A stretch of 64,000 nt of DNA from Dactylonectria macrodidyma (lineage: Eukaryota; Ascomycota; Sordariomycetes; Hypocreales; Nectriaceae): contig JAGMUV010000005.1 of NCBI GenBank assembly GCA_020744425.1, forward strand, positions 2,914,001-2,978,000, given 5' to 3'. A program made the position numbers and the translations under genes. The notes beneath the pieces are model-generated. The model worked only from the letters and a program-made list of their open reading frames with translations, did no database searches and was not told where the DNA came from. Of this stretch, positions 1 to 12,341 are shown one piece after another. Each line of letters starts with the position of its first letter. Within the stretch, counting starts at the first letter, position 1.

Positions 1-553
1 TCAAGGTGAGAAGACAATTTATAGGTTGATTTTCTCTTCAGTCACTCAAGGTTGTCCATGTCAACAACTTAGTTGTCTCAGATCCGAGAACAGTCAACTC
101 TAAATCTATATCACCCTGTTGGGCGGATAGAAATACTGACAATTCCATTTAGAAACAGTCACTATTTAAGTTGTAAGAAACTTCTTCAACAGTGAAGTTG
201 ACGCTGACGGGATTCCCACTTCAAAAGGCAAGCATTCTCTCGCGGTCATAATGACTAGGACAAAATACCTTGGAGTATCAGCGAGCCATAGTACAGAAAT
301 AATAATCAAGATGATAAATAATTAGACTCTCTAATATTCAGAGTGTGCTAAAGTCCGCTATGATAAATACCATAGAAAATGGGCATCGTAGCGAAATAAC
401 AAAATAGCTTTGCAACCCTTGTTCATGTGTGTTCTAGTTGTTCAGGTTACGAAGAAAGTTGAGTCTCTAGAATTAGACCCACGGACAAAACTCTTCTCTT
501 ATCGGGCTTTAAGTGACCTTTGTAGTCTGTCAAGGAAACCTTACTTTTACAGG
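1..553. other. AT-rich flank, no gene seen
   Basis: This stretch lies downstream of the aldo/keto reductase stop codon. It is richer in A and T than the genes to its right and has no open frame with a recognisable product. It probably holds the 3' untranslated region of the reductase followed by intergenic sequence. No tRNA, repeat array or regulatory site could be supported. Confidence 0.5.
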
Positions 554-1526
554 CTAGGTCTCTCCAATCAACTCTTTGAAATCGGCCAAAGCAGAGGCCC
601 AATCGGTCGCCCCATCTCCTCCAGCCCACGCGCCCACCACATCGATGCCATCCAAGTCATCCTTCATGTGTGCCACTTTAGTTGTCCCATCCAAGATGGT
701 GATCCCTTCTAGTCCTAGCACAAGGGCGTAGTACGCCGCTACGGGAGCTACCCCGGACTTCTCTGCGACCTCCCCCACGGGCTTAGCCCGAGCGAGGCGC
801 GGGTTGGCGCTAAAGGTCCAGAAGGACTGAAAGACGATGCCTTGCTCCCGGCAGTAGGCGCGCAGGCCAACTTCGAAGCCGGTCTCTGCGTGGAAGCGGT
901 TCTGTACGACGCTAGGCTTCACGGTGGCTGCATTGTTCAGAGCTTGGAGCACAGTGAGGGTTGTGTTTGAGATTCCGAGATTTCGGATCTTGCCTGGCAC
1001 ATATGTTTCGAGCGTCTTCCATACCGCGATGGTGTCTTCGATGGTGTCCATAGGGCTGTGCATCACAACGCTATCCAGGTACGGCTCTTGGCCTTGGATG
1101 GTAAAGTAGTCGAGCGACGACCGCACCGACTGGTGAACCTTGTCCGCCAGTGGAGCATCGAAATCATACGGCGCGTTTTCACCTTGTGCGCTCGGTGGGG
1201 AGAACTTTGTTTGGATCTTCACTCGTCAGTCGAGCTCTAGTGAGCTAATTCACGAGAGTATAGCCTACGAAAAGAGTCTCCCTTGCGATGATTCCGTCTC
1301 GGATAGCATTCTGGACACCCTGAGCGACTCCTTTCTCGTTGTAGTGCTTTGGCTGTGCAGCCGTATCGATGCCGCGAAAGCCATTCTTGAGAGCTTTGTA
1401 GACGAGGTCGGCTGATTGGTCCTTCTTCCACGCGGTACCATAGACGAGCTTCGGGATGGAGGTGGTGGATCCCTTGAGGGTCAAGTCCTTCGCTAATCGG
1501 GATGCCTGTGACATGGTGATGGGCAT
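554..1526 (-). CDS. Aldo/keto reductase, NAD(P)H-dependent
   Basis: This gene encodes a cytosolic aldo/keto reductase of about 306 residues in two exons, 1526-1269 and 1216-554. The 52-bp intron (1268-1217) has donor GTAGGC and an AAG acceptor. Joining gives ETLF-IQTKFSPPS, the expected beta-strand after the first helix pair. The AKR catalytic tetrad is complete: Asp54 (GIDTAAQ), Tyr62 (KHYNE), Lys90 (QTKF) and His139 (MHSP). The NLGISN segment and the C-terminal cofactor region (ITILDGTTKVAHMKDDL) are also present. The family reduces aldehydes and ketones with NAD(P)H. The substrate cannot be read from sequence. Start choice is the first ATG, at 1526. It is transcribed away from a sugar-type dehydrogenase at 2528, so a linked role in carbonyl or sugar redox metabolism is possible but inferred. 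Confidence 0.88.
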
Positions 1527-2527
1527 TGGTGAGCTGACGGTTGGTTGTTTGGGCTGGCAGTGTGGTGTCGATTGCTTTTTGAGTGAGGTTCAAAGTACAA
1601 ATGCAAATGAGGCTCCGGGGTGGTGAATGATGAGTGGTAGATGCACGTCATGATTAGTACAAACACAACCACTTAAGACTTGACATGCTGTGGGCGCTCC
1701 ACGCCTCGACCGTCAGACGCTCATGATACGTGAAAAACGCCTTTAATTTCCTTTTTTTTAAAAAAAAAAAAAAGAAAAAAAAAAGAAACACAGTCCTCGA
1801 ATTCTACAACTCGATAGCAACGATCTAATCATCCCAAGTTCGCCCAATGAGGTAGACTACAGGGTAAGACAAAAGTCACCATCCTTGACAAGACAACCTG
1901 CAGCCAACAGGAACTATCTCCGAGATTGATTGATTAATAATATCACAGGGCGCAGGGCGCAAGAAGGACGCCGAAAGCCGACGGTGAGAATGACGTCTAC
2001 TGGTCTGGTTCGCCAGTGTCATGGAACCCCCACTTGTCGGGTGTAGCTTTGCGCGGGGTTCGGCTTCTAGTGAGGGGCAAGCTGCCCCAATCTTGTTGAT
2101 AGACGAACTTTTTAGTGCAACAACCATCATGAGCTGCGGTGTGACAGGCAGGCTGGATAAGTGATTGGGCCGGCGGTTGGGCGGGGATGACATTCCGATT
2201 TTTGAGGATTTGTGGAAAAGTCGGCGAAACTAGCCATATCGAGGCATTTTGATGTTTACGCGCAGAGGACGTCGAAGCAATTCTGGAGTGACTTATTCAT
2301 GTGGAACCCCGCAGAGCAGTGAGGCTACTGAACAATAATAAAAGGAGCACTCGCCCGAAGCCCACCGAGCCATTGGGCTGATGGGAATTTTGCAAATCTC
2401 ATCTGCTTTATTGCCAGTCTTTGCCATCGTACCTTCTCCCTTGATATCTCAGTCGCTTTAACGTTGCCATTGTTGCTGTCTAGAACCTCGTTGAACCTCC
2501 ACTAACAAACGTCACTTTGCTCCAACA
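1527..2527. promoter_or_regulatory. Divergent intergenic region between two oxidoreductase genes
   Basis: About 1.0 kb separates the start codons of the aldo/keto reductase (leftward) and the Gfo/Idh/MocA dehydrogenase (rightward), so both promoters must lie here. A T-run running into an A-rich tract sits near 1749-1788. A TC-rich leader precedes the dehydrogenase ATG, which lies in the context CAACAATGG. No specific operator was identified with confidence. Confidence 0.5.
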
Positions 2528-3895
2528 ATGGCTCCCTTTACTGTAAAATGGGGAATCCTGGCCACGGGTGGCATCGCTGAGAGTAAGCGTTGATCTAGAA
2601 CACTTCTCGTTCCACTCTATTCTGCCTCTATCTTCAAATATTCCATGCATTAGCTAGAAACCTCATTGACTCTGGTATTCAGACTTCACCAAGGATCTCC
2701 TCGCCGACCCCGCTGCCCGAGGAGTCCACGATGTGCGCCACGAGGTCGTCGCCGTCGCGTCTTCTACTTCCAGCGAGCGAGCGGCAGACTTCATCAAGAA
2801 GATTGATGGCCCTGCCTCGGCCAAGCCCTACGGCTCCTATGCCGAGCTCGTCGCAGATGCCAATGTCGACATCATCTACGTCGCTACTCCTCACAGCCAC
2901 CACTTCCAGAACGCCATGTTGGCCATCCAAGCCGGCAAGAACGTCATCTGCGAGAAGGCGCTCACCGTGACGGCATCTCAGACCAAGAAGTTGATCGACG
3001 CGGCCCGAGAGAAGAACGTCTTCTTCATGGAGGCCGTCTGGATTCGATTCTTTCCTCTCAGTATCCAGATCCGAGAGTTGATCAAGTCGGGTGCCATTGG
3101 TCCCGTTTACAGAGTCCTTGGTAAGGGAAACCCTTTGTCTAAGAGGGGGATATCTAGATTACCTGTGCCATGCGATCACCATGGGATTTGAAGACTAACT
3201 CACCTTGCTTAGCTGATTTATCCTTCAACACGGATCTTCCCAATGGCAGACTCGACTATCCCGACTCTCATCGAATGGTCAACCCTGATCTCGCGGGCGG
3301 CGCCCTTCTCGACCTAGGCATCTACTCGCTGACCTGGGTATTCCAGACTCTCTATCACACCAAGGCGGAGGAAGATAAGGAGGCCCCCAACGTCGTGTCT
3401 GCCATAAACAAATACGACCTCGGCGCGGACGAGACGACCAGCATCATCTGCCAGTTCCCCAAGACCAAGGCCATGGGAATCGCCATGACGAGCCTCCGCA
3501 TCGGCTCCGACCTGGACGGGCTCTACACCGGTGGGCCGGCCATCCGCATTCAGGGCTCCGGCGGCGAGATCCAAGTCAAGGGCCCCGCGTATCGGCCGAC
3601 CGAATACACGGTGATCAAGAAGGACGGCAAGGGCTACGCCGAGGTGGTGGATATGCCGATTCCTCAGGACTCTAAGCGTGGCAACTGGGGCCACGGCATG
3701 TTCTGGGAGGCTGACGAGTGCGCGCGGTGCCTGCGCGACGGCAAGAAGCAGAGTGATACCATGCCCTGGTCGGAGAGCATCTTGGTCCTCGAGGTCATGG
3801 AGTCAGCGCTCAAGCAAGGCGGGATTGAGTACCCGGAGCTGATTACAACGGACGTTTTCGATGCCAACAGCCCTCTCAACACTGGCAAGCGATGA
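2528..3895 (+). CDS. Gfo/Idh/MocA dehydrogenase, D-xylose/dihydrodiol dehydrogenase type
   Basis: Three exons (2528-2582, 2683-3120, 3213-3895) give a 391-residue protein, the usual length for fungal NADP-dependent D-xylose 1-dehydrogenases and trans-dihydrodiol dehydrogenases. The N-terminal Rossmann fold shows WGILATGGIAENF, with exon 1 ending one base into the Asn codon. The family's catalytic lysine lies in ICEKALT, followed by FFMEAVWIRFFP. The C-terminal substrate domain contains HRMVNPDLAGGALLDLGIY. Introns have GTAAGC and GTAAGG donors and CAG and TAG acceptors. Members oxidise D-xylose to the 1,5-lactone with NADP, or aromatic dihydrodiols. The exact substrate is not settled by sequence. 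It is divergently paired with the aldo/keto reductase to its left. Confidence 0.9.
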
Positions 3896-5629
3896 TCAAA
3901 CACGATAAAAAAAGCGCCTTCATTACCATCATAGATTAGGATCCACAGGGTAGAGGACAAGCCAAACCAGGCCCCCAGGCCACTGCATAATTAGCGAGGC
4001 AGGCAACGTGGGTGATGGGGGCCCAAGCAACGTGCAAAGAATGCAGGGACGTGGGGAGGTTCGCGGAGAGGCTGGAGAGGCTGGAGATGCTGGCGCTACG
4101 AGACGTTGTCTGGTTCGTGTGGGATACGTACTCGATACTCCGTACAGTGGAGCAGATTAAAAGGGCAGTTATTAAGTTATTTGGTAGCAATCGGACGATC
4201 ATGCGTTCCTGACGACCCTTGGAGGCTGGGCGTGAGAATCAAACAACCCTTGTTCAAAGTCCCTTTGATCAGTGACTGTTGAATCACAACAGGCCCTGGC
4301 CTGGCTCCTGGCTCTCTTGGATAAGCACGACACGCGAGGCGCCCCAGCTTCTGCTGTAATGGCCCGGCCCGGGGGCTATCCGCGGCCGTTCGCCTTGGGG
4401 TGTTGTGAGGCTCCAAGTTCAGCCCGGCTGATCGGAGATGTCGTGCATGGCGAAAACCCATGTGCTTAATTATGGCCCCTTGTCGTCAGCGCTGCGTTGG
4501 CGGGCTGTACTACGTACATGAGTCGTAGGATCCGGGGTGCAGAATGCACATGTCGTCGTCTAATGCCAGCCAGCTCATCTGCTGGCGGCAGCGCTGATGG
4601 AATCATTGCTAACATGGGCGAGGACCAGGGCGATGAGGTAAGAGAAAGAGAAAAAGATGGTGTCAGGGTCACAGCGCCAACCTCGCTCGCACCCTCTCCA
4701 GCGTCCGGTCCGTGAGTGATGACACCACACGCACTGCAACCGTCGAATATGAGGCGATGTGAACAGCAAACACCCTACGAAATACATAGTAGTAAATGTG
4801 GAGACGGGCAGATGGAGATGAGCAACATTAATTGTGTGGAGATGGCGATGGGACCTTGAAATGGCCTAGAGCCTAGAAGCCAAGAGCGAAGGGGGTGCGG
4901 CGTTCTGGCGGGAGGCTTCCGAGGCGTTCGTGGCAAGGGGGCCTGGCGGGATCGTGAACAGGTTGGTTTACGAGGGAAATCCCTGGATGGAACACAAAGC
5001 ACAGGGCAGGTTGCAATTATCGCGAGTCGGGTTGGTTTCGAGCGCCTTGGTTCCTCTTATGTCACAGGGTGGTATGGAACTATGGGGGACATGGGTTGTT
5101 GTTAAAAGTGTTGGCTGCTCGGTACTTCATAGTCCCGAAGTGGAACTCATTTGGAAGCGTCCATCATCCAACCTCAAATAGAAACCAACCAGCGGATCCT
5201 TTTTTTATTCCCTGGCTTCTGGGTACCTTCTCTCAAAGGCAAGGCAAGGCACAAGGGAAAGCACTGACTGTTTGGCCCAACACGCATACACACACACGCC
5301 CACCCCCCCTGCTACCTAGCACAACTCCACTTCAAACCACACGCGAGCAAGACACCATGACACTCCAAAACCGTTAGAGAAAAATCAAATCACCATCTCC
5401 AGGTTACCGACGAACAGCCAACGGGATTATTACAAGACGCTCAGACACCCGTCTGCTCAAGCCGTTCATCCCTCGCCCCCCGCTTGATGCCCGCACGCCC
5501 CTCCGGATTAGGAAGACGACGAGAAGCGTCCGCAGAAGCCGATACCCCGGCCTCCTCGCTCTATGCCCGCCAAGCATCTATCTCCACGTCCTTTTGATCC
5601 CAAACTCAACCGCGGAAAGCTGAACTACC
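3896..5629. other. Intergenic region upstream of trm9
   Basis: No credible gene was found. Short frames here have no recognisable domains and overlap one another on both strands. The right-hand end, from about 5280, is a CA-rich and C-rich leader typical of a fungal promoter and 5' untranslated region for the methyltransferase that starts at 5630. Confidence 0.5.
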
Positions 5630-6562
5630 ATGGCGAGTGGTTCGTCGGCGATACCGGCTGGAGAAGCGGACGGATCATCAGAAGCACCCGCCCAGTCTCA
5701 TCACCAACTCCATCAAGAAGGAGGAGCAGGAGAGAGGAGGCAGGGCCAGGGCGGCAATGCCCTGGGCTTGGCTGGTGCTGATGCATCATCAGCTTCAGCT
5801 TCATCCTCACCCGCTCCTGCGACGGCCCAAGCCGAGACATACGAGGCCACGCACGTGCACGCCGTCTACGAAGCCATCGCGCCGCACTTCTCCTCTACTC
5901 GCCACAAGCCGTGGCCGCTCGTCGCCCAATTCTTGCTTGCCCAACGGCCGGGCAGCATCGGGCTTGATGTCGGCTGCGGCAACGGAAAGTACTTGCGTGT
6001 CAACCCGGCCATCCACATTCTGGGCTCGGACCGCAGCGCTGCCCTCGTCCGCCTCGCCTGGGAGGGCCAGCGTGACGTGAAACCGGTCCACGATGACGCT
6101 GAGGCTGGTGTTGGCCCCAGCACTGAGGCTAGGAGTGGGAGCGGCCAGGTCGACGTTGCTATCGCCGATGGGCTGGCCCTGCCGCACCGCCGCTCAGCCG
6201 TCGACTTCGTCATCAGCATCGCTGTCATCCACCACCTCTCAACCCCAGCGCGCCGCCGTGAGGCCATTGCTGCACTGCTGGAGTGTGTGAGACCTCGTGA
6301 CGGTCGCGTCCTGGTGTATGTGTGGGCGCTGGAGCAGTCGTCAAGCCGCCGCGGCTGGGACGAGGACAGCCAACAGGATACTCTAGTGCCCTGGGTGATG
6401 CGCAAGCGAAAGGGCCAAGGCCCCGACGAGACCTTCCAGCGCTACTATCATCTATATCGCAAGGGCGAGCTGGAAGATGATGCCGTCGCGGCAGGCGGAG
6501 TGGTTGAGGACAGCGGTTATGAAAGGGATAACTGGTGGGTGATATGTAGTCGACCATCGTGA
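5630..6562 (+). CDS. trm9: tRNA wobble-uridine (cm5U34) O-methyltransferase, Trm9 type
   Basis: This single-exon gene encodes 310 residues. After a low-complexity Ser/Ala/Gln-rich N-terminus of about 65 residues comes YEATHVHAVYEAIAPHFSSTR, trimmed here as the family's YExxxVHxVYExIAxHFSxTR signature. The SAM-binding motif I is LDVGCGNGKYL (about residues 111-121). Later motifs include IADGLALP and VISIAVIHHLST. The C-terminal block FQRYYHLYRKGEL and the ending DNWWVICSRPS are also typical. Trm9 with Trm112 methylates carboxymethyluridine at tRNA position 34 to give mcm5U, which tunes decoding of AGA and GAA codons. The protein is longer than the yeast enzyme because of the N-terminal extension and a Glu/Ser-rich insert after motif II. 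The ATG at 5630 is the first in frame. Confidence 0.93.
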   Translation: MASGSSAIPAGEADGSSEAPAQSHHQLHQEGGAGERRQGQGGNALGLAGADASSASASSSPAPATAQAETYEATHVHAVYEAIAPHFSSTRHKPWPLVAQFLLAQRPGSIGLDVGCGNGKYLRVNPAIHILGSDRSAALVRLAWEGQRDVKPVHDDAEAGVGPSTEARSGSGQVDVAIADGLALPHRRSAVDFVISIAVIHHLSTPARRREAIAALLECVRPRDGRVLVYVWALEQSSSRRGWDEDSQQDTLVPWVMRKRKGQGPDETFQRYYHLYRKGELEDDAVAAGGVVEDSGYERDNWWVICSRPS

Positions 6563-7521
6563 GATGGCCACCAGACAGATAGTGCAAAACACAAATCAAA
6601 AACGCTTTCAAGAGGGGTCATACAAACCATGGGAATTTCACCACCTAAACACACACATGCACGTAATTAACATGTGATGGGCAATCGGATCGACACAAAG
6701 TGTACTCAAATAACACAGGGATTGTGACTCGTCCCCTTTTGGTCTCCTTCTCTGACCTAGTGTACAAGATCCGTCTCTTCTCTATCAGTTTTGATAAGGT
6801 CTATCAGAACACACAAAATTTGAAATGTCAGCTCCCGCTTTCCCATGATACCCTCAAGGCAGGCAGGCATTCATCCCACCTCATTCCACCTCACTCGAGG
6901 CAAAATAATGCCCGAGAACAGAACAATCTAAACAACCCCTGTTTTTTTTTTCTTCCTTTCGGATCCTCCCAGTTCCAAGGCCCTAGCCAGCCTACCCCTG
7001 CTTTCCCCTTCATGCGCCTCTAGCCATACACGACAATCAAGAAAGGGAAAAAAAAAAAAAAACCATTCTGAAGAAAATGACAAGACGGTGAAGTGAAAAA
7101 AGGAATAAAACGCAAAACTACCATGTTTTTGGTTTTTCGTTCGCATGCAAAAATGTCTTTCGCCTCATGTCCTTCGTATCCCGTCCCGTCGTCGCCCCAT
7201 GCCATGAATGCTGTTGTAAGATATGTCTCCCAAAAAAAAAAAGTCCCTCGTGTATCTCGTCCCAAAACGGTTCAAGTAGCAAATAGAGAGAACCGCTTTC
7301 CAACTTCCAGTTTATCCTCGCGCTGATGCAACCCAGATGCTGTATGAGTGTGTTCGTGATTGTGTGTCCGTCCCTGGTAAAAGACCATGCGTCGCCGTTT
7401 CGTGTCGCCTGCTGTTCCAAAACATCCCTCGTTTCCCAACCTCGGGTAAATGCTGCCCAAACAAATTCAAGTTCAACTCCTTGTTCGCCCGTGCCACCCC
7501 TGGCGCCAGGGGACACGCGAT
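6563..7521. other. Convergent 3' spacer between trm9 and the Myb gene
   Basis: The two flanking genes end towards each other here. The spacer contains several A or T runs, for example near 6943-6951, 7048-7062 and 7230-7241, suited to 3' untranslated ends. Small frames on both strands have no recognisable domains. No gene was supported. Confidence 0.5.
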
Positions 7522-8879
7522 TTATACCATGCGCCGTCGATGGCTCGACTCCCGTTGAAGCCGGTCAGGGCTGGCTCGTCGCTTCGATCCGGTCGTCTCC
7601 ATGGAGTAGCTTGCGAGATTCTGGAGGAGTGGCTGGCTTGGTGGAGTAGTCATGGGAATGGGTGCTGGCCCGACGGGAGTGCTATATGGGCTCACGCCGG
7701 TGGTAAGCTCGGCGACTCCTGGAAGCAGACCTCCTCCTCGCGGTGGAGGCTGGCTCTGGATCGGGGCCAAGCCAGGTCCTGGCACATAGTGAACCTCATT
7801 GGGATCGGGTGCCATCGGCATGGGAGGCGGAGGAATCGACTCGCGGCGAGAGATGATGGTGCGGCCGCTTGGAACACCCGCCATGGGCTGAGGTCGGCTG
7901 TACATAGCTCGGGGAGATGGTGCTCGCAAGTCACGAGGTAGACTGCCCTGGGAAGCTGTGTGTGCGTGACTGCGAGAAGGGGAGTTTCGATGGCTGTTGG
8001 CGTTGTTGTCGACATTGACGGCAGCGAGGGAGAAGGGAATCACACCAGCTCGTCGAGCCATGTCTGCCTCGCCGAGTTGCCAGTGCATCGCCTCTGCGGC
8101 TCGCCAGGGGACGGCCATTTCCTCCGCAACCTTGGCCCACATCTCTGGCTTGAATCTGTGGCTCTGTTAGCTCGCTACCAAAGTCAAGAGGGTCCAGAGA
8201 TAGTTGAGAACAGGAAAAGGTGAACTTGTTCTGGTGGCATAGACCTGGACCGAGTGGGCGGTTGTCCTTACCTCTCGTACAATCTCGCAAGCTTGTTCTT
8301 ACGCTCCTCGTCCCACTCGCTTCTTCTCTCGAGATAATTCTGGTAGTGGAGGCGGCAACTAATAGCGCTCCGGCCAGGAAGACGCTTGGAGATATCTTCC
8401 CACTTCATACCACTCCCCCGGAGCTCGATGATGAGTGCATCCTCTTCCGGTGACCACTTACTCTGCTTCTTGACGGGTTGGTCTGAGGTGTGGGCAGGCA
8501 TGCTGCGCCTACCAGTCGGCATTTGGACTTGGGCTACAGGCGGCGCACCATGCGCGGGTGGTCGACTTGAGGCGGGAGTTGTCTGTATCAAAGGCGGCTG
8601 GGGCGCAGGAGCAGGCGCGGGGGCAGTCAAGAGTTGTCGAGGCGGTGAAACTGAAGACTCATCTGAGTCAGGGCCCTTGAGGAGAGCGGCGATATCCACG
8701 GTGACAGCAGGCAAGCCCGATCTGCCCACGCGGGGCCCGTTGGCATAGGAGCGCGGAGCGCGCACCAGGTCGAGGCGGTCCTGCGAAACCGCGACGGACG
8801 GAAACTCTGCCCGCAAGAGGCAGAGCGGAGACTCGCTCTTGAGTTGGGCCAGCTCGGCGACTCGTCCGGGTCTGATCTA
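7522..8879 (-). CDS. Myb/SANT-domain DNA-binding protein (5' end unresolved)
   Basis: Two exons are clear. The upstream one runs to 8272. A 116-bp intron (8271-8156) with donor GTAAGG and acceptor CACAG splits codon R in LYER-FKPEMW. The last exon is 8155-7522. The protein carries one clear Myb repeat (KWSPEEDALIIEL, with WEDISKRLPGRSAISCRLHY) and a second helical repeat (WDEERKNKLARLYE to VAEEMAVPWRAAEAMHWQLG). The C-terminus is Pro/Ser-rich and ends in a basic SSHRRRMV tail, likely nuclear. The open frame extends upstream to a stop at 8880 without an ATG, so at least one 5' exon is missing. A candidate is an ATG at 9296 joined through weak GTACCT and GTACTC donors, but this is not secure. 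Fungal Myb proteins of this kind are nuclear regulators, often of development. Targets are unknown. Confidence 0.8.
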
Positions 8880-10955
8880 CGTCTGGCTTGGAGAGGCTTC
8901 GAGAAGCCCTGCGTCGTCCAACAACGCCGAATACCAGGGCACAACAGGAGCCCTTGGGGCGTGGCTTCGATTTAGGCAACACTCGTAGCAGAGAAGCCGA
9001 TAAGGGGCAAGAGTGTAGAGTACCTTGAACGTGAATGAGCGTGGTCTGAGATGGACCAGGAGGCTCAAACTTGAAACAATAAGATGGTCGAAGAAGCGTG
9101 GCGGCTCTGGTGTGCTGTCTGAATGGGGAAACAGTCCTGGTGGTGGATGGGTGCTGGTTTAGGTCGATGCCCGGCTGGTCAAGAAGGTACTTCGAGAAGA
9201 GAGAGAGGAGAAGAAAGGGGAATTGTCTCGGGAGGCGGCAGTAGAAGGCAGTTTAGATGATTGAACGTGGCTCGCTGTGATGTTGAAGGCAGTCATCTAT
9301 GTGATTGGTGATTACCAGGGCAATTTCAACCAATAGGCGGAGATGGATCGAGCTGGATGTGAGGCAGAGCAGAGAGCAGGGCGCCAAAGGGGGGGCGGGC
9401 AAGGTAAAAAGGGCCAGGGTGAGGCTGGTTTCTGGTAGTTTTGCTGGCAACTGGGTACAAGGTCGAGGCAGAAGTGGGATGGGAAACGTGTCGGGTTGAA
9501 GATGCTGAGAGAGAGTTGTCGGGTTCCGCAGAAGAAACGTCGGTAGGGTACTTGTTGTAGGAGGAGCTTAGGAGGAGCCTCAGGCGTGCAGACCCACGTC
9601 GGGATTGCTTTGCTTGGCCTTCCAGGTTTGCCGGGAGTCGAGACACGGAGAACGGAGACGATAAGAGCTAAAGATGGAGCTATGTTGTCTACGTACAGTA
9701 GCAGTCGGCGTAGTCGAGGAGGGGCGGAGAAAAAAGAAAAGAAAGAGTTGGTCCGAGGGAACTGGTTTTGATGGTCGTCTTGTGTGCTTCGGGTCGCCAG
9801 GAGGCGCGACGTACTTGGTACTCGGATGTAGTGGGGAGAACCGCAGCAAACCGGGGTCTAATTACATCAAAGCCCAAGCGTCCGATGTACGTCGTAGCGT
9901 AACCAAGTGACTGACCCTCTTAATAACAAGAGCCTAGGGCTATACTTGAGGAAACGAAAGGGCAAAAGCAGCAACAGAGAGAGAGCAAGCATACCTGTAC
10001 AGCCCGGGATGGTCAAGACTGCGTCTAGTGTGGACAGGGGGGATGGGGTGGGACGAGCCAACCTAGGGGGAGGGTGCGGTGAGGAAGAGTGAAGACTGAG
10101 CAGAGCCAAGTCAAGCCCAGTCAAGCCAAGTTAAGCCAAGTGGAAGTGGGCGGAGGTGGAGTCGACGTGTTTGGTAATAAGGCAAAGGACATCCACAGGT
10201 CGGGATCAATGGAGTGAGAGAGAAAGAGAGGGGCGCGTGAGTGAGGCTTGGTACCTTGCGTTTTCCAGCGAGCGTTGAAGAAAAAAGAAGAAGAAGAGTG
10301 AGAGTGATGCAACAACGGCCGAGGCACGCGCCCCGACCCTGGGTTTGTCATAATGCTGGGTTGGTTCTTGGTGCTCAGCTCTCAGCACCCTGGATGCCAA
10401 GTTCCAGCTCCAGTTCCCCATTCTAGCTCCTCCTGTTCCAGTTGCGATCCTGCCCAAGGTCTTGATGGGCAACGAGATGCTCTGGCTGGCCACTGTTTGC
10501 TGCTGATAGCCGCTTTGCGCTTCGCCTCACTTCAAGGGCCTACGATGGCCTCAGCATCAACGATCTCCCACCCAGTCAGGCAACGCCCGAGAGCAACGCC
10601 CAGGGAGGCAACAACCCCCGTACATGTCACAATACCGGTCAATAATAAAAGTGTCGGTCTCTCAAGTTGGAACGGGTGTACTTGGACCCAGGGACCGCCT
10701 AGCCTTGGCGTTGCTGTCAGTCTTGCGGCGTCTGGCGGCGTCTGGCATAGCATGGCACGCCCCCAGCACATCACACACGCGCACGCCCCTCCCCATTCCT
10801 TGCTCCGGGTTGGGTTGAACGATGCGATCTTCCCATGGGAGCGTCCGCCTTCCCGGCTCCGATTTTTTTCATCTGGAGCAGACTGGGGGAGGGAAGGGTT
10901 TGAGAAAGGGCTGGAATCGCGCATGGAGGGGTCGGGCGAGCGAACGAGGTTGGCG

Positions 10956-11012
10956 GGATGGATGGATGGATGCTGCTGCTTGTGCTTCTGCTACTGCTAC
11001 TGCTGCTGCTGT
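10956..11012 (+). repeat. GGAT then CTG-type simple repeat
   Basis: A short run of GGAT units (from 10956) passes into imperfect CTG units with CTA and CTT variants, ending about 11012. In one frame this reads as a poly-leucine stretch that mimics a signal peptide, but no gene is supported around it. Confidence 0.7.
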
Positions 11013-12341
11013 CCAGCGCAATGCCACGACACATGCATAAAGTCTCATTAATCTTGGCTTCTCCCGGGCGATCCATCTCCGGCCACGGGCTGCCTCGGCG
11101 GTGTTGGCACGATACCGTTCCCTGCGGTATCGCCGTTTGCCGTGTCGTCCATCCCACTGTCCACTTGCCCACCGGTGGGGGGTCCTCAGTCCGCAATACG
11201 GCATCTAGGCCCACGGCCTCAATGGCCTCAAATGCAAAAGAAGGACGTTAGTCACGGCCTTATGGGCTCTGGAGGTGGGCACGGGTACGAAGGAACTTCA
11301 AGGAAGTGTAGGCGCCGAGCACACCCGCCTTCGATTCCCCCGGCAGGCCGGAGATGGGTCAAGAGCGCATCCGCGGAGCCTGGAGGAGCATGGAGCAAGG
11401 AGTATGAAGCATGGAGCGCAGCGGCCGTGCCAAATAATGGCGCAAGGGAGACTGCTTCCAGCACGACGACACCCGAAGGGTTCGCACGAACCACCTAGTT
11501 CGAAGCAGGTCGGTTCATTCACGATGTGCTGTCCAGGACATGGCCCTGGAGTCCAGGGTCCCCCTCCCCCTCGCCGAGCCTCTGCGTAGCGGCGCTCAGC
11601 CAAGTGCAGGGGAGGGGAAGAGATCGTTGAGTCGAGTCGAGCACGAGTGCGTGTTGAGTGACCAGCGAGCCAGTCAATGGGCAGGAGGGCGTCATTGATT
11701 CCCCACAAGGAGGACGACCCTTTACAATACGCCAAACAGGCCCTCGAGAGCGCCGACAAGGACGAGGAGCGGCCGTCTGCGAGTCTGCGAGTCCGAGAGT
11801 CTGTGACAAGTGACGAGTGACGACGTGGTGTGAGAGACGCCCTGTGCAAAGCGCGCTAGCTTTCAGCCAGGAACTCCCTGGGAGAGAACCCTCACTGGGC
11901 GGCAAGCGTGGAGAAAGTGTGAGTCGTGACATGGAATATACGCAATGGACATTGAGGAACCTGGGATTGGGGAGCTGGCTTGCGAGATGGCGATGTTATG
12001 CGTGCTAATTACTGGGTACCTGGCAGGTGATTGGGTAATATTGCGTAGGGCCTGGGCTTGGTACCGACCGTGAGGCGAGAGGGCATCATCGTCCATTCCA
12101 TCCGTCGCCATGATCATCGCTTGCTGAAAGACGATGATGATGGAGGCGCAAGCCAAGGAGACGAGACGTACCTGGTCGCACACAGGCGAACAGGGTAGCG
12201 CGACGCACAGGAGCACATCGCACATCACACATCGTACAGTATCGTATCGGATATCCCATCTCGAATTGTCAAATTCTGGGATAGGCGCTCGTCGCACACT
12301 GCCCGCAACTAACAGCAACAAGTTACCGCGCCAGCATCGCC

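Noticed and set aside
10958..11251. Small secreted protein suggested by a poly-leucine start
   Set aside because: The leucines come from the CTG simple repeat. The rest is unstructured, and the minus strand offers equally long frames.
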